The position numbers and the translations under genes were made by a program. Of a stretch of DNA of 64,000 nucleotides, positions 41,981 through 50,159 are shown one piece after another (positions within the stretch are counted from its first letter, which is position 1; every line of letters begins with the position of its first letter). This DNA comes from Paraburkholderia sp. Ac-20340 (GTDB lineage Bacteria; Pseudomonadota; Gammaproteobacteria; Burkholderiales; Burkholderiaceae). Under the pieces are notes generated by a model. The model was not told where the DNA came from and ran no database searches. It was given only the letters and a program-made list of their open reading frames with translations. Location: NCBI RefSeq assembly GCF_017104965.1, contig NZ_JAAGPR010000007.1, positions 248,001 to 312,000 of the forward strand, in the 5' to 3' direction.

Positions 41981-43033
41981 TCAATCGTCGCAGTTCCCCA
42001 CGTCGAACATCGCTTTCAGCGCGCAATGGGAAGTCAGCATGCGTGCACCGTCATGACCGACGCCCGGGACGACGTGGAAATGCTGATTCAGACCGTTCGG
42101 ATGCCGCGACTGCATATAGCGGAAGAAGCTTTCTGCGCGCGCGAGGCGTTGCGGCCCTTGCGCCTGCGCGGCGCAGCTTTTGTCGAGCGAAGCCGATAAA
42201 GAATCGCGATCCGCCCCGCCCACCAGATAGAGAATGTGCCGCTGCGCGTAGCGCGTTTCCAGTTGCTCCGGCGTCTTTGAGCGCATGAACGCCGGACGCG
42301 CATTCATGCCGTATTTCCAGTCATCGAAACCCGGGCAGCGCGAAGCATCGACAGCGACCGGGCGCTGCGCGTTGAAATACGCGTACGACGAAGGACTCGC
42401 CACCACAAAGCGCACGTCGATGCCGGCCTGCGCGAGATCGTCCGGCACATCGGAGGCAATCGCATAGCGCTGCAGCACTTGCGCGCCGCCCGAATGCCCG
42501 GCGAACACAATCGTCTTGAGATGGGGGAAATGCTGTTTGTCCGCGAGGCGGCGCGCGATGGCGTCGAGTACCGCGTACGCGCCCACGGGCGCGCCGGTTT
42601 TCGCGTCGGCGCCGCCCATCCACGCGTTGGCGTGCCAGCTTAAAAGATCGCCCGGCGCGTGAAAGGCGCGCGTATCGTCAGTCGAAAGGAATTGCGGCGC
42701 GATCAGGATCGTACTGCCGGCATCGACGCCCGCTTTGTCGCGCGCCTGCTGCGCCGTGCGGAAATAATCGTTGGCGTTGCGCAACCGTCCATGCAGCACG
42801 ATCACAGCGCGCACGACGTCGGGCTGCGGCACGTTCCAGTCGGCGCTTGAATCGAGCGCGAATTCGGCCTGACCTTGCGGCGTATCGATCGGCATGCGCG
42901 CACCGGCAAGCGCATCGACCGGACGTGAATCCGATGCATGCGCGCGGGCAGCATAAACAGAATCGCTAATCGAAACAGCAAGCGCGCAGGCCAGCGCTAT
43001 TGCAGCGGCGGCGCGCAGAACAGTCGTACCCAT
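41981..43033 (-). CDS. Secreted alpha/beta-hydrolase-fold protein
   Basis: A 350-residue protein with a Sec signal peptide (MGTTVLRAAAAIALACALAV, cleavage near VYA-AR). The fold is alpha/beta hydrolase: the oxyanion region reads AVIVLHGRLRNANDYF, the nucleophile elbow is VFAGHSGGAQV (Ser), and a late His stands in VVPGVGHDG. Its substrate is unknown. It resembles uncharacterised periplasmic hydrolases rather than a named esterase. It stands alone between phasin and the FadR-type regulator. Confidence 0.75.
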   Translation of the reverse strand: MGTTVLRAAAAIALACALAVSISDSVYAARAHASDSRPVDALAGARMPIDTPQGQAEFALDSSADWNVPQPDVVRAVIVLHGRLRNANDYFRTAQQARDKAGVDAGSTILIAPQFLSTDDTRAFHAPGDLLSWHANAWMGGADAKTGAPVGAYAVLDAIARRLADKQHFPHLKTIVFAGHSGGAQVLQRYAIASDVPDDLAQAGIDVRFVVASPSSYAYFNAQRPVAVDASRCPGFDDWKYGMNARPAFMRSKTPEQLETRYAQRHILYLVGGADRDSLSASLDKSCAAQAQGPQRLARAESFFRYMQSRHPNGLNQHFHVVPGVGHDGARMLTSHCALKAMFDVGNCDD

Positions 43034-43100
43034 CGTGTTTCCTGTTGGAAAAACACAGGATAAAACGTTCGAAAAGGAAACTCGCCGACTGCGGCAGTAG

Positions 43101-43128
43101 AAAAGCGGCCAGCATCGCGCGGGCCGCT
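43101..43128 (-). terminator. Probable terminator of the FadR-type regulator gene
   Basis: AGCGGCC/GGCCGCT around an 11-base loop, followed on the minus strand by TTTTC, 28 bases past the stop. Confidence 0.55.
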
Positions 43129-43156
43129 CATTGAGAACGTGATATCGCCTGGCGAA

Positions 43157-43846
43157 TCAGGAACCGAACATTCGGTTCACGGCATGTTCGAGGTGATCGC
43201 GCATGGCCTGCGAAGCGCGCGCGACATCGCGTGCCTGAATCGCTTCGAGCACTTCCAGATGCTCCTGCTGCACGATGCGCTGACGCTCGATCGACTTCAC
43301 GAGCGACAGGTTGCGCGACAGATTCATGCTGAAAACCATCTGCTCCTGAATACCGGAAAGTGCGGTGATAAAGAACTGGTTCTTCGACGCGCGGGCGATC
43401 GCCATGTGAAAGGCGAAGTCGTCTTTCGCGCCAATGCCCGAGGTTTCGATAATCGTCTGGAGATTGTCCCACTCGCGGCGGATGGCCGAGAGATCGGCGT
43501 CATCGGCCTTCTGCGCGGCGAGCGCCGCGGCGCCCGCCTCCACCACCACGCGATATTCGTAGCAACGGCGAATGTCCGACAAGGTTTCGAGCGGCGCGAA
43601 GCGGCGCACGTCCGGGTCGGGACGGCGCATGACCGTTGTGCCCGAACCGTGGCGCGTGGCGATGATGCCGTCGGCGCGCAGTTGCGCGAGCGCTTCGCGC
43701 ACGGTCGGCCGCGAGGTCGCGAAGCGTTCCGCGAGCATATGCTCGGTCGGCAGGCGTTCGCCTTCCTTGTATTCGCCTTCGATGATGCGGTTCAGGATGT
43801 CGCTGTAAATCCGCGCCGGCATATTCGGCGCTTTCTGCTCAGCCAT
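43157..43846 (-). CDS. GntR-family regulator, FadR subfamily
   Basis: A 229-residue repressor-type regulator. Residues 8-75 hold the winged helix (ILNRIIEGEYKEGERLPTEHM, then FATSRPTVREALAQLRADG and RHGSGTTV). Residues 90-220 form an FCD ligand domain with the metal-site residues Asp (DDFAFHMAIA), His and late His (MRDHLEHA). FadR-subfamily proteins of this kind sense sugar acids. The palindrome GTTGT-N3-ACAAC, of the TTGT-N-ACAA style bound by this subfamily, occurs at three promoters in the sugar-acid region, so this protein is the natural candidate for its regulator. That link is inference. Confidence 0.87.
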   Translation of the reverse strand: MAEQKAPNMPARIYSDILNRIIEGEYKEGERLPTEHMLAERFATSRPTVREALAQLRADGIIATRHGSGTTVMRRPDPDVRRFAPLETLSDIRRCYEYRVVVEAGAAALAAQKADDADLSAIRREWDNLQTIIETSGIGAKDDFAFHMAIARASKNQFFITALSGIQEQMVFSMNLSRNLSLVKSIERQRIVQQEHLEVLEAIQARDVARASQAMRDHLEHAVNRMFGS

Positions 43847-43969
43847 GGTCAGGTGCTACGCGGTGAGTTGTCAGGTATGTCGTGGATTGTAAGTCATATG
43901 ACGCAGTCACAGAGCGAAACGCCCCATCCGGCAAGGCTTCTGCGATATTTACAACAATGTCTTCGCCGC

Positions 43970-44905
43970 TCATCGCAAGGCGCTCACGGCGATGCGCAGC
44001 GTGGCCGTTTCGCTTTGTCCCGGCGCCAGCCAGCGCAAGCCCAGACCGTTGTGGATCGCGTCAGGCAAACCGAGCCACGGCTCGACGCAATAAAAATCGG
44101 CGTCGGGCGCGAGCGTCCACGAGGTGACCGCGTACCAGGGCAATGAATCCGGGCGCTTCAAGTCGATTTCGATGCTGCGGTTCAGCGTGGGGATATCGAT
44201 ACGTACAGGTGTTTCCGGCTCGCCTTCGATGCAGTGAAAGCGATCGACGATCTGCGGGTCGTCGAAGGCATAGCGCGTGGCGCCAGCTTGCGGCTCGGTC
44301 GTCGTGCCGTCGGCGAGTTGATGCCGGTAGACGTTGCGCGGCAGCGTGAGCGTCGCTTCGCCGCGCTGCGTGTGCGGCAACGCGAAGTAGAAATGATGGC
44401 CCGCGTAGTACGGCATGCGCGCGTCGGACGAATCTTTCGCATCGGAAACTTCTGCCGTATTCGTCGTGATCAGGCTGACTTCGAGCGTCGCTTCATCCAC
44501 CAGCCGATACACCGCCTCGAAGCGGAAACGAAACGGATAGCCCGCCTGCGTCGCCGCGCTATCTTTGAGCGTCATGCGCACGCTCGCGCCGTCTTCATCG
44601 ACTTGCGCAGCGAACGGCAGATCGCGCGCGAAGCCGTGCAAAGGCACTTCGCGCACGACGCCCTGCGCATCGCGCCAGAAGCCGATGCGCCCATCCACAC
44701 GATGCCGCGCGATAAACGGAAACAGCAGCGGATTGCCGCCACGCACCAGCGCGGGCTGCGTCCAGTCGGCGGCATCGGGCCAATGGATGATGGACGCGCC
44801 GTGCAGATGCCACGACAGCAGACGCCCGCCCGCTTGCGGCGCGAGCAGCAGACGCGAACCGCCGCGCACGATTTCGATGACTTCCTGGTCCTGAAACTTC
44901 GGCAT
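43970..44905 (-). CDS. Aldose 1-epimerase (galactose mutarotase family)
   Basis: A 311-residue beta-sandwich enzyme that interconverts alpha and beta anomers of hexoses or pentoses. The active-site motifs are PYYAGHHFYFALP (His), HGFARDLPF (His) and CVEPWLGLPDAIHNGLG (Glu base). There is no signal peptide. A copy of the dispersed 14-mer lies inside the gene (44435-44448), encoding an extra-looking SDAKDSSD loop, and a variant abuts the ATG. The rraA-like gene upstream is in the same frame, separated by 20 copies of a hexanucleotide. Confidence 0.87.
   Translation of the reverse strand: MPKFQDQEVIEIVRGGSRLLLAPQAGGRLLSWHLHGASIIHWPDAADWTQPALVRGGNPLLFPFIARHRVDGRIGFWRDAQGVVREVPLHGFARDLPFAAQVDEDGASVRMTLKDSAATQAGYPFRFRFEAVYRLVDEATLEVSLITTNTAEVSDAKDSSDARMPYYAGHHFYFALPHTQRGEATLTLPRNVYRHQLADGTTTEPQAGATRYAFDDPQIVDRFHCIEGEPETPVRIDIPTLNRSIEIDLKRPDSLPWYAVTSWTLAPDADFYCVEPWLGLPDAIHNGLGLRWLAPGQSETATLRIAVSALR
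44435..44448 (+). repeat. Dispersed 14-mer inside the aldose epimerase gene
   Basis: TTTCGCATCGGAAA, an exact consensus match, within an Asp/Ser-rich loop of the protein. Confidence 0.65.
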
Positions 44906-44964
44906 GTCGTATCGGAAATAGAGAAAACTTTTGTCGTGCGCCAGGCTGCTCGCGCCAACCTGGC

Positions 44965-45084
44965 TTTGTCTTTGTCTTTGTCTTTGTCTTTGTCTTTGTC
45001 TTTGTCTTTGTCTTTGTCTTTGTCTTTGTCTTTGTCTTTGTCTTTGTCTTTGTCTTTGTCTTTGTCTTTGTCTTTGTCTTTGTC
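44965..45084. repeat. Hexanucleotide microsatellite, 20 perfect copies
   Basis: TTTGTC repeated 20 times without interruption on the plus strand (GACAAA on the coding strand). It occupies most of the 180-base gap between the rraA-like stop and the epimerase start. Such arrays change length by slippage. Confidence 0.97.
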
Positions 45085-45085
45085 T

Positions 45086-45820
45086 TTAACCGCGCGCCTT
45101 TTTCCACTCGGCGTAAGCGGCCAGCGTGGCTTCGTTGGGCGGATACGTGCCCGGCAATGCCGCACCGGCCTCGATGCGCTCGGTGATAAAGCATTCGAGC
45201 GATTCCTGCTCCACCGCCGCCTGCGCGACTTCCTCGACGAGATGGCGCGGAATCACGACCACGCCATCGGCGTCGCCCACGAGAATATCGCCCGGAAACA
45301 CCGCCACGCCGCCGCAGCCGATCGGCACGTTCAGATCGACGGTGTGATGCTTGCAGAGATTGAGCGGTGCGGAAGCGCCCGCGCAATAGACCGGAATGCC
45401 GAGCGCGGCGATGGTCGCGCTGTCGCGCACCGGGCCGTCCGAAACCATGCCCGCGACGCCGCGCATCTTCAGACGCGTGGCGAGGATCGAGCCCATCGAC
45501 GCCGCATCGGTCACGCCGCGGCAGTCCTGCACCAGCACCGCACCGGCGGGCACGGTTTCCACGCCCTTGCGCTGAGGATGCTCGGGATTCTGGAACGCGC
45601 TCAACTGGTCGAGATCCTCGCGCGCCGGGATGTTGCGCATCGTGAAGGCCGGGCCGACCAGATTGGGCGTGCCGGGCGCGGGCGACGCCAGCGGCTTCAC
45701 GCCCTGGATAAAGACGTTGCGCAGACCGTGCTTGAAAAGCTGGGTGGTGAGCGTGGCCGTGGAGACGTGGCGCAGTTGTTCGAGCGCTTGTTCGCTCACG
45801 GGGATGGCGGGTGAATTCAT
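45086..45820 (-). CDS. RraA-family protein (HMG/CHA aldolase-like)
   Basis: A 244-residue member of the RraA/demethylmenaquinone methyltransferase-like family. The core reads VETVPAGAVLVQDCRGVTDAA and MRGVAGMVSDGPVRDSATIAAL, with the Asp/Arg metal-site pattern GPVRD typical of the 4-hydroxy-4-methyl-2-oxoglutarate aldolase group, followed by GDILVGDADGVVVIPR. Family members are either class II pyruvate aldolases or RNase E regulators; in a sugar-acid context an aldolase or lyase role is more likely. The ATG at 45820 was chosen because the longer frame adds unrelated residues. Its stop overlaps the hexanucleotide array. An operator-like palindrome lies 113 bases upstream. Confidence 0.82.
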   Translation of the reverse strand: MNSPAIPVSEQALEQLRHVSTATLTTQLFKHGLRNVFIQGVKPLASPAPGTPNLVGPAFTMRNIPAREDLDQLSAFQNPEHPQRKGVETVPAGAVLVQDCRGVTDAASMGSILATRLKMRGVAGMVSDGPVRDSATIAALGIPVYCAGASAPLNLCKHHTVDLNVPIGCGGVAVFPGDILVGDADGVVVIPRHLVEEVAQAAVEQESLECFITERIEAGAALPGTYPPNEATLAAYAEWKKARG

Positions 45821-46386
45821 CGTGTCTCGTCCGTTTTTGTGGCGCGCGAGGGTCGCGCAGGCTGGCCGCCAGGCATTGATGGAACCTCGTAGGCAGTTCG
45901 AGAAAACCATCGCCGGGCGCAATGCTCGCATTGTTGTAATACAACACGAAAATTGTCAACCAGCCCGATGGGTCTTGCTTCGGCACAGGTCATCGGACAA
46001 CCCGCTCGAGCCTTGATTCGTCGGCTTGAATGCACTTGTCCAGCACCGCCTTCGACGATCCGCACGGCCTTTGATCACCCGCAGATTTGCGCCACGTCCC
46101 AGGGAAATCCCCATCCAAACATAATTTGCTTTACAACTTTGCGGCAAATAGAATGATGTCTTACATGACGAGCCCTATCCGGGCCCGTCACGGCCCACCA
46201 GAGAGAACCGAAAAAAGGCTGAACAACGGTGCGGGACCGCAGGGTTGCATGACAACACGGCGGCTACGCCACCAGCAGACACACGCTGACAACATTCATC
46301 GGGACGCACGAACGCAGGCGGCCACAACACGGGACCGGAACGGATACTTCCAGAGCATCCGCCGACGGTTCGACAGGAGACGAGCA
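45821..46386. other. Divergent regulatory region, 566 bp
   Basis: This lies between the rraA-like gene and the MFS gene. It holds a GTTGT-AAT-ACAAC palindrome (45933-45945) and a possible plus-strand promoter (TTGCTT, 17 bases, TAGAAT at 46126-46154). That would give the MFS mRNA a leader of more than 200 bases. No gene was recognised. Confidence 0.5.
45933..45945. promoter_or_regulatory. Operator-like palindrome, sugar-acid regulon site 1
   Basis: GTTGT-AAT-ACAAC, perfect arms, in the divergent rraA-like/MFS region. Confidence 0.6.
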
Positions 46387-47691
46387 GTGCAACGCAAGAC
46401 TATCAAAGGGGTGCGGTGGTGGATCATCGGCCTCATCATGATCGGTACGGTCTTCAACTATCTCGCGCGTAGTTCGCTTTCCGTGGCCGCGCCCACGCTC
46501 ACGCAGACGATGCACATGACCACGCAGCAGTATTCGTACGTGGTCACGGCCTTCCAGGCCTGCTATGCGCTCTCGCAGCCGATCGCCGGCTTCGTGCTCG
46601 ATTCGGTGGGCGTGAAGATTGGTTTCGCGATCTTCGCGTTCGGCTGGGCCATCGCCAACATGCTGCACGGCCTGGCCAGCAGCTGGCCCGCGCTGGCGTT
46701 CTTCCGCGGCCTGCTCGGCATGAGCGAAGCGGCGATCTTCCCGGCCGGCATGAAGTCCATCAGCATGTGGTTCCCGGCCAAGGAGCGCTCGGTGGCCACG
46801 GGCTGGCTCAACACCGGTACGTCGATCGGCGCGATGATCGCTCCGCCGCTCGTGGTCTGGTGCATTCTCAAGTACAACTGGCAATTCGCCTTCGTCCTGA
46901 CGGGCGGCGTGGCGCTGATCTGGGTCGCGCTCTGGCTCGTGTTCTTCAAGACGCCCGCCGAGCACCCGAAGCTCTCGAAGGAAGAAGCCGAGTACATCAG
47001 CGCCGGTCAGACCGACGCGCAGAAGGCCGGCATCGGCAAGCGCGCCTCGTTCAAGGAAGTGCTGAAGACGCGCCGCTTCTGGGGCATCGGCATCCCGCGC
47101 ATGCTCGCGGAACCGGCATGGCAGACCTTCGGCGCGTGGATTCCGCTCTACATGGTCACCGTGCGTCACATGAACCTGAAGGAAATCGCGCTGTTCGCGT
47201 GGATGCCCTTCCTGGCCGCCGACCTCGGCTGCCTGATCGGCGGCTACCTGGCGCCGCTGTTCATCCGCTGGTTCGGCTGCTCGCTGATCACCTCGCGCAA
47301 GCTCGTCATCACGACCGGCGCGCTGCTGATGGTCGGCCCGGCCTGCGTGGGCCTCGTTGCCAGCCCGTATGCCGCCATCGCCCTCTTCTGCGTCGGCACC
47401 TTCGCGCACCAGACGATCTCCGGCGCCCTGTTCACGCTCGCTTCGGACGTATTCGGCCAGCATGAAGTGGCGACGGCCACGGGCCTGTCGGGCATGTTCG
47501 GTTATCTTGGCGCGACGGTGTTTTCGCTCATCGTCGGCGCACTGGCCACCACGATCGGCTATAACCCTCTGTTCGTGTGTCTGATGCTGTTCGACATCAT
47601 CGGCGCCTGCGTCGCCTGGCGTCTGATCTCGAACCAGCAGCGCGACAATGTCGCCACGACCACGCTGCACGCGCAGAACGTGAAGGCCTGA
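46387..47691 (+). CDS. MFS hexuronate/aldarate-type transporter (ExuT/GudP-like)
   Basis: A 434-residue, 12-helix transporter of the anion:cation symporter branch. The N-terminus GVRWWIIGLIMIGTVFNYLAR, with SRxxLSVAAPTL-like context, and the later GLLGMSEAAIFPAGMKSISMW are signatures of the ExuT/GarP/GudP group that imports galacturonate, glucuronate or aldarates. The start is the GTG at 46387, seated behind AGGAGACG. Longer frames from 46087 are leader sequence. Uronate dehydrogenase follows after 69 bases that include a terminator-like hairpin. Confidence 0.88.
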   Translation: MQRKTIKGVRWWIIGLIMIGTVFNYLARSSLSVAAPTLTQTMHMTTQQYSYVVTAFQACYALSQPIAGFVLDSVGVKIGFAIFAFGWAIANMLHGLASSWPALAFFRGLLGMSEAAIFPAGMKSISMWFPAKERSVATGWLNTGTSIGAMIAPPLVVWCILKYNWQFAFVLTGGVALIWVALWLVFFKTPAEHPKLSKEEAEYISAGQTDAQKAGIGKRASFKEVLKTRRFWGIGIPRMLAEPAWQTFGAWIPLYMVTVRHMNLKEIALFAWMPFLAADLGCLIGGYLAPLFIRWFGCSLITSRKLVITTGALLMVGPACVGLVASPYAAIALFCVGTFAHQTISGALFTLASDVFGQHEVATATGLSGMFGYLGATVFSLIVGALATTIGYNPLFVCLMLFDIIGACVAWRLISNQQRDNVATTTLHAQNVKA

Positions 47692-47705
47692 TCGATCGAT
47701 CATCG

Positions 47706-47734
47706 GCCGGCACCCGCGAGGGTGCCGGCTTTTG
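47706..47734 (+). terminator. Intercistronic terminator between MFS gene and udh
   Basis: GCCGGCACCC/GGGTGCCGGC with a GCGA loop followed by TTTTGG. It lies inside the presumed operon and probably lowers expression of udh relative to the transporter, unless udh has its own promoter. Confidence 0.7.
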
Positions 47735-47760
47735 GCGTTTTTATGTGAGGTAAAACCACT

Positions 47761-48585
47761 GTGAAGAAAGTTGCATTGTCCGGCGCGGCCGGCCAGCTTG
47801 GCACCGTCCTGCGCAAGGGTCTGCACGAGCGCGGCGTGAACCTGCGCTCCGCGGCCGGCACGAAGCCGCTCGAACCGCTATTCGACGGCGAAGACGTCAT
47901 GCACGGCGACCTGCGCGATCCCGCAGTGGTCGATCGTCTGCTCGACGGCGTAGATGTGCTGATCCACATGGCGGGCACGAGCGTCGAGCGTCCCCTGCCC
48001 GAGATCATCGAGAACAATCTGCGCGGGCTGGTGGAAGTGTATGAAGGCGCGCGCCGGCATGGCACGAAGCGCATTCTGTTCGCGAGCTCGAATCACGCGA
48101 TCGGGATGTATCCGGTCGAAGACAAGCTCGATCTCGACTGCGCGTTTCGTCCCGATGGTTTCTACGGGCTGTCGAAAGCGTGGGGCGAATCGCTGGCGCG
48201 GCTGTACTGGGACAAGCACGGCATCGAAACGGTGAATGTGCGCATCGGTAGCTGTTTGCCGAAGCCGACGGAGTTTCGCCATCTGAGCACGTGGTTCGGT
48301 CACGAGGACCTGTTCCATATGATCGATCGCGTGATCAATGTGGAATCGATTGGCTTTGCGGTGGTGTGGGGCGTGTCGAACAACACGCGCAGCTACTGGA
48401 CGCAGGAAGGCGCCAGCGACGATGCGAAGCGTCTGGGCTACGAGCCGAAGCAGGACGCGGAAGACTGGGCGCAAGAGATTCTCGCGAAGGAAAATCCGCT
48501 CGATGCGACGGCGCAGCGTTATCAGGGCGGCAGTTTCGCGAGCTTTGATTTCACGCCGGTTGAGCAGCGTGGGAAGAAGGGTTGA
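47761..48585 (+). CDS. udh: Uronate dehydrogenase
   Basis: A 274-residue short-chain dehydrogenase that oxidises D-galacturonate or D-glucuronate to the aldarolactone with NAD (EC 1.1.1.203), the first step of the oxidative uronate pathway. The NAD-binding loop is SGAAGQLG, and the catalytic Tyr135-x3-Lys139 stands in DGFYGLSKAWGE. SSNHAIGMYP and VRIGSCLPKPTE are the substrate-binding motifs of this enzyme. It starts with GTG. The upstream hexuronate-type transporter supports the assignment. Confidence 0.9.
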   Translation: MKKVALSGAAGQLGTVLRKGLHERGVNLRSAAGTKPLEPLFDGEDVMHGDLRDPAVVDRLLDGVDVLIHMAGTSVERPLPEIIENNLRGLVEVYEGARRHGTKRILFASSNHAIGMYPVEDKLDLDCAFRPDGFYGLSKAWGESLARLYWDKHGIETVNVRIGSCLPKPTEFRHLSTWFGHEDLFHMIDRVINVESIGFAVVWGVSNNTRSYWTQEGASDDAKRLGYEPKQDAEDWAQEILAKENPLDATAQRYQGGSFASFDFTPVEQRGKKG

Positions 48586-48610
48586 TCGCCTGAGATTGCT
48601 TGCTCGAAAC

Positions 48611-48638
48611 GAAAAAGCGCCCACATGGGCGCTTTTTT
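48611..48638. terminator. Bidirectional intrinsic terminator
   Basis: AAAAAGCGCCC/GGGCGCTTTTT with an ACAT loop, between the convergent udh and TSUP genes. Confidence 0.88.
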
Positions 48639-48656
48639 ACAGCACGCCCCAACCCA

Positions 48657-49451
48657 TCACACCACACCCGACTTAATAATCATCTGCACCGCGGCCGCGA
48701 GCACGCACACCAGCACCACCACGCGAAACGCCAGCGGATGCAATTTATCGCGCAGCGGCCGGATCAAAAACATGCCGATGATCGCCGGCACACTCGCCAG
48801 CGCGGAGATACCCAGATCGGTGCCGTTCGCATGCGCGCCGCCGCTGAACGTGGTGATGAGCGTGAGTACCGACACCACCAGAATGATCGCGATCTGCTTG
48901 GTGAACACTCGCCCCGAAGCACCCGAAGCGATCAGATACATCGCCAGCAACGGCCCCGGCACCGAAGCGATGCTCTCCATCAACGCCGCGCCAAAACCCA
49001 GCAGAAAGCCCACCGGCTTCACATACGCAGGCGAGAGCGCGAGTTTAGGCGAAGCCAGCAGCAACGCAGCCGCCACGATCAACGCGAGCCCCGAAGCCGC
49101 CTGCGCATGATGCGGCTCCAGGTGGATCAGCAGCGAAACACCCACCACATTGCCAACTACCGTGCCGATCAAGGGCGCGGCAATCTGCCTGACCGTCTTC
49201 CAGAATTCCCCGCCTTCGAGCGCCTGCGGAATATTGCCGAGAATGATCGGCATCGATAGCAGCAGCACCGCCTGTTTGACCGGCAGGAAGTGCGTGAGGA
49301 TCGGCATCGCCACGAGCGGCACGCCGATGCCCGTCACGCCTTTCACCATGCCGCCGAGCACGAGCGCAATGGCGATACCGCAAAGCTGCAGCGCGTCGAG
49401 CGACTGCATATGCGGGAGCAGAACGCCCCCGGAAAAGTGGAAATCGAACAT
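48657..49451 (-). CDS. TauE/SafE (TSUP) family membrane transporter
   Basis: A 264-residue membrane protein with about eight helices. The repeated TSUP motif is seen in LGGMVKGVTGIGVPLVAMPIL and again in GFLLGFGAALMESIASVPGPL. The family exports or imports small organic anions such as sulfonates and sulfite. Substrate unknown. The start is uncertain: ATG codons at 49451 and 49409 both fit, and neither has a good ribosome site; the frame from 49517 is less likely. Confidence 0.78.
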   Translation of the reverse strand: MFDFHFSGGVLLPHMQSLDALQLCGIAIALVLGGMVKGVTGIGVPLVAMPILTHFLPVKQAVLLLSMPIILGNIPQALEGGEFWKTVRQIAAPLIGTVVGNVVGVSLLIHLEPHHAQAASGLALIVAAALLLASPKLALSPAYVKPVGFLLGFGAALMESIASVPGPLLAMYLIASGASGRVFTKQIAIILVVSVLTLITTFSGGAHANGTDLGISALASVPAIIGMFLIRPLRDKLHPLAFRVVVLVCVLAAAVQMIIKSGVV

Positions 49452-49580
49452 CGTGGACGATGAGTGCGTGGATGAACGGCAACTCGCATCGGGATTTTTG
49501 CGATGCCGGGCCTGCATGATAGCTCAGGCCGCGACCGGTCCATCGTCCTCGACTTTATCGCCCGGATCGCCCGGACCGCG

Positions 49581-49922
49581 TCAAGCCTTCTTCACGAATT
49601 CCGTTTTCAGGCTCATTGCGCCGAAGCCGTCGATCTTGCAATCGATATCGTGGTCGCTGTCCACCAGGCGAATATTCTTGACCTTGGTGCCCATCTTGAC
49701 CACGCCGCTCGAACCCTTGAGTTTCAGGTCCTTGATGACGGTGACGGTATCGCCGTCCTGAAGGATATTGCCGGCGGAATCGCGATACACCCGTGCGGCG
49801 GCATCGCCCGCTTCGGCGGCTTGTGCCGACCATTCATGCGCGCATTCCGGGCAGACGAAGGTGCTGCCATCTTCATACGTGAATTCGGAATGGCATTTCG
49901 GGCAGGGAGGCAGTGCGCTCAT
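49581..49922 (-). CDS. yjdM: Zinc-ribbon protein YjdM (PhnA)
   Basis: A 113-residue protein. The N-terminus is a zinc ribbon (CPKCHSEF, 13 residues, then CPECAHEW), and the C-terminal domain ([43 protein letters not shown]) is the PhnA beta domain. Despite the old name it is not phosphonoacetate hydrolase; its function is unclear. The ATG at 49922 follows AAGGA. Confidence 0.92.
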   Translation of the reverse strand: MSALPPCPKCHSEFTYEDGSTFVCPECAHEWSAQAAEAGDAAARVYRDSAGNILQDGDTVTVIKDLKLKGSSGVVKMGTKVKNIRLVDSDHDIDCKIDGFGAMSLKTEFVKKA

Positions 49923-50089
49923 GTTGAATCCTTGGTCTGGCAAGTTCTACGAAAGCGCGAAAGTATACCGTGCCCGGTTCATCGCTTAATTTCCGGCGCG
50001 CGCTTCGTGTGCGATTCACATGCCGTTGCAGCCGCCGCTTACAAGTCAAATCCCCGATTCACCACACGCTCCCTTTCGCATCAGCCGAT

Positions 50090-50122
50090 AAAAAAACGGC
50101 GGCGCCGCAATGGCGCCGCCGT
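50090..50122 (-). terminator. Intrinsic terminator of the porin gene
   Basis: ACGGCGGCGCC/GGCGCCGCCGT, 11 perfect pairs, followed on the minus strand by a run of T. Confidence 0.9.
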
Positions 50123-50159
50123 CAAACCTGCCTCGGAGCGTGAAAATCCGGTGTAACGC

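Noticed and set aside
44572..45165. Minus-strand ORF reading as (Lys-Asp)n
   Set aside because: An artefact of the hexanucleotide array in another frame, running into the epimerase gene out of frame; no start context.
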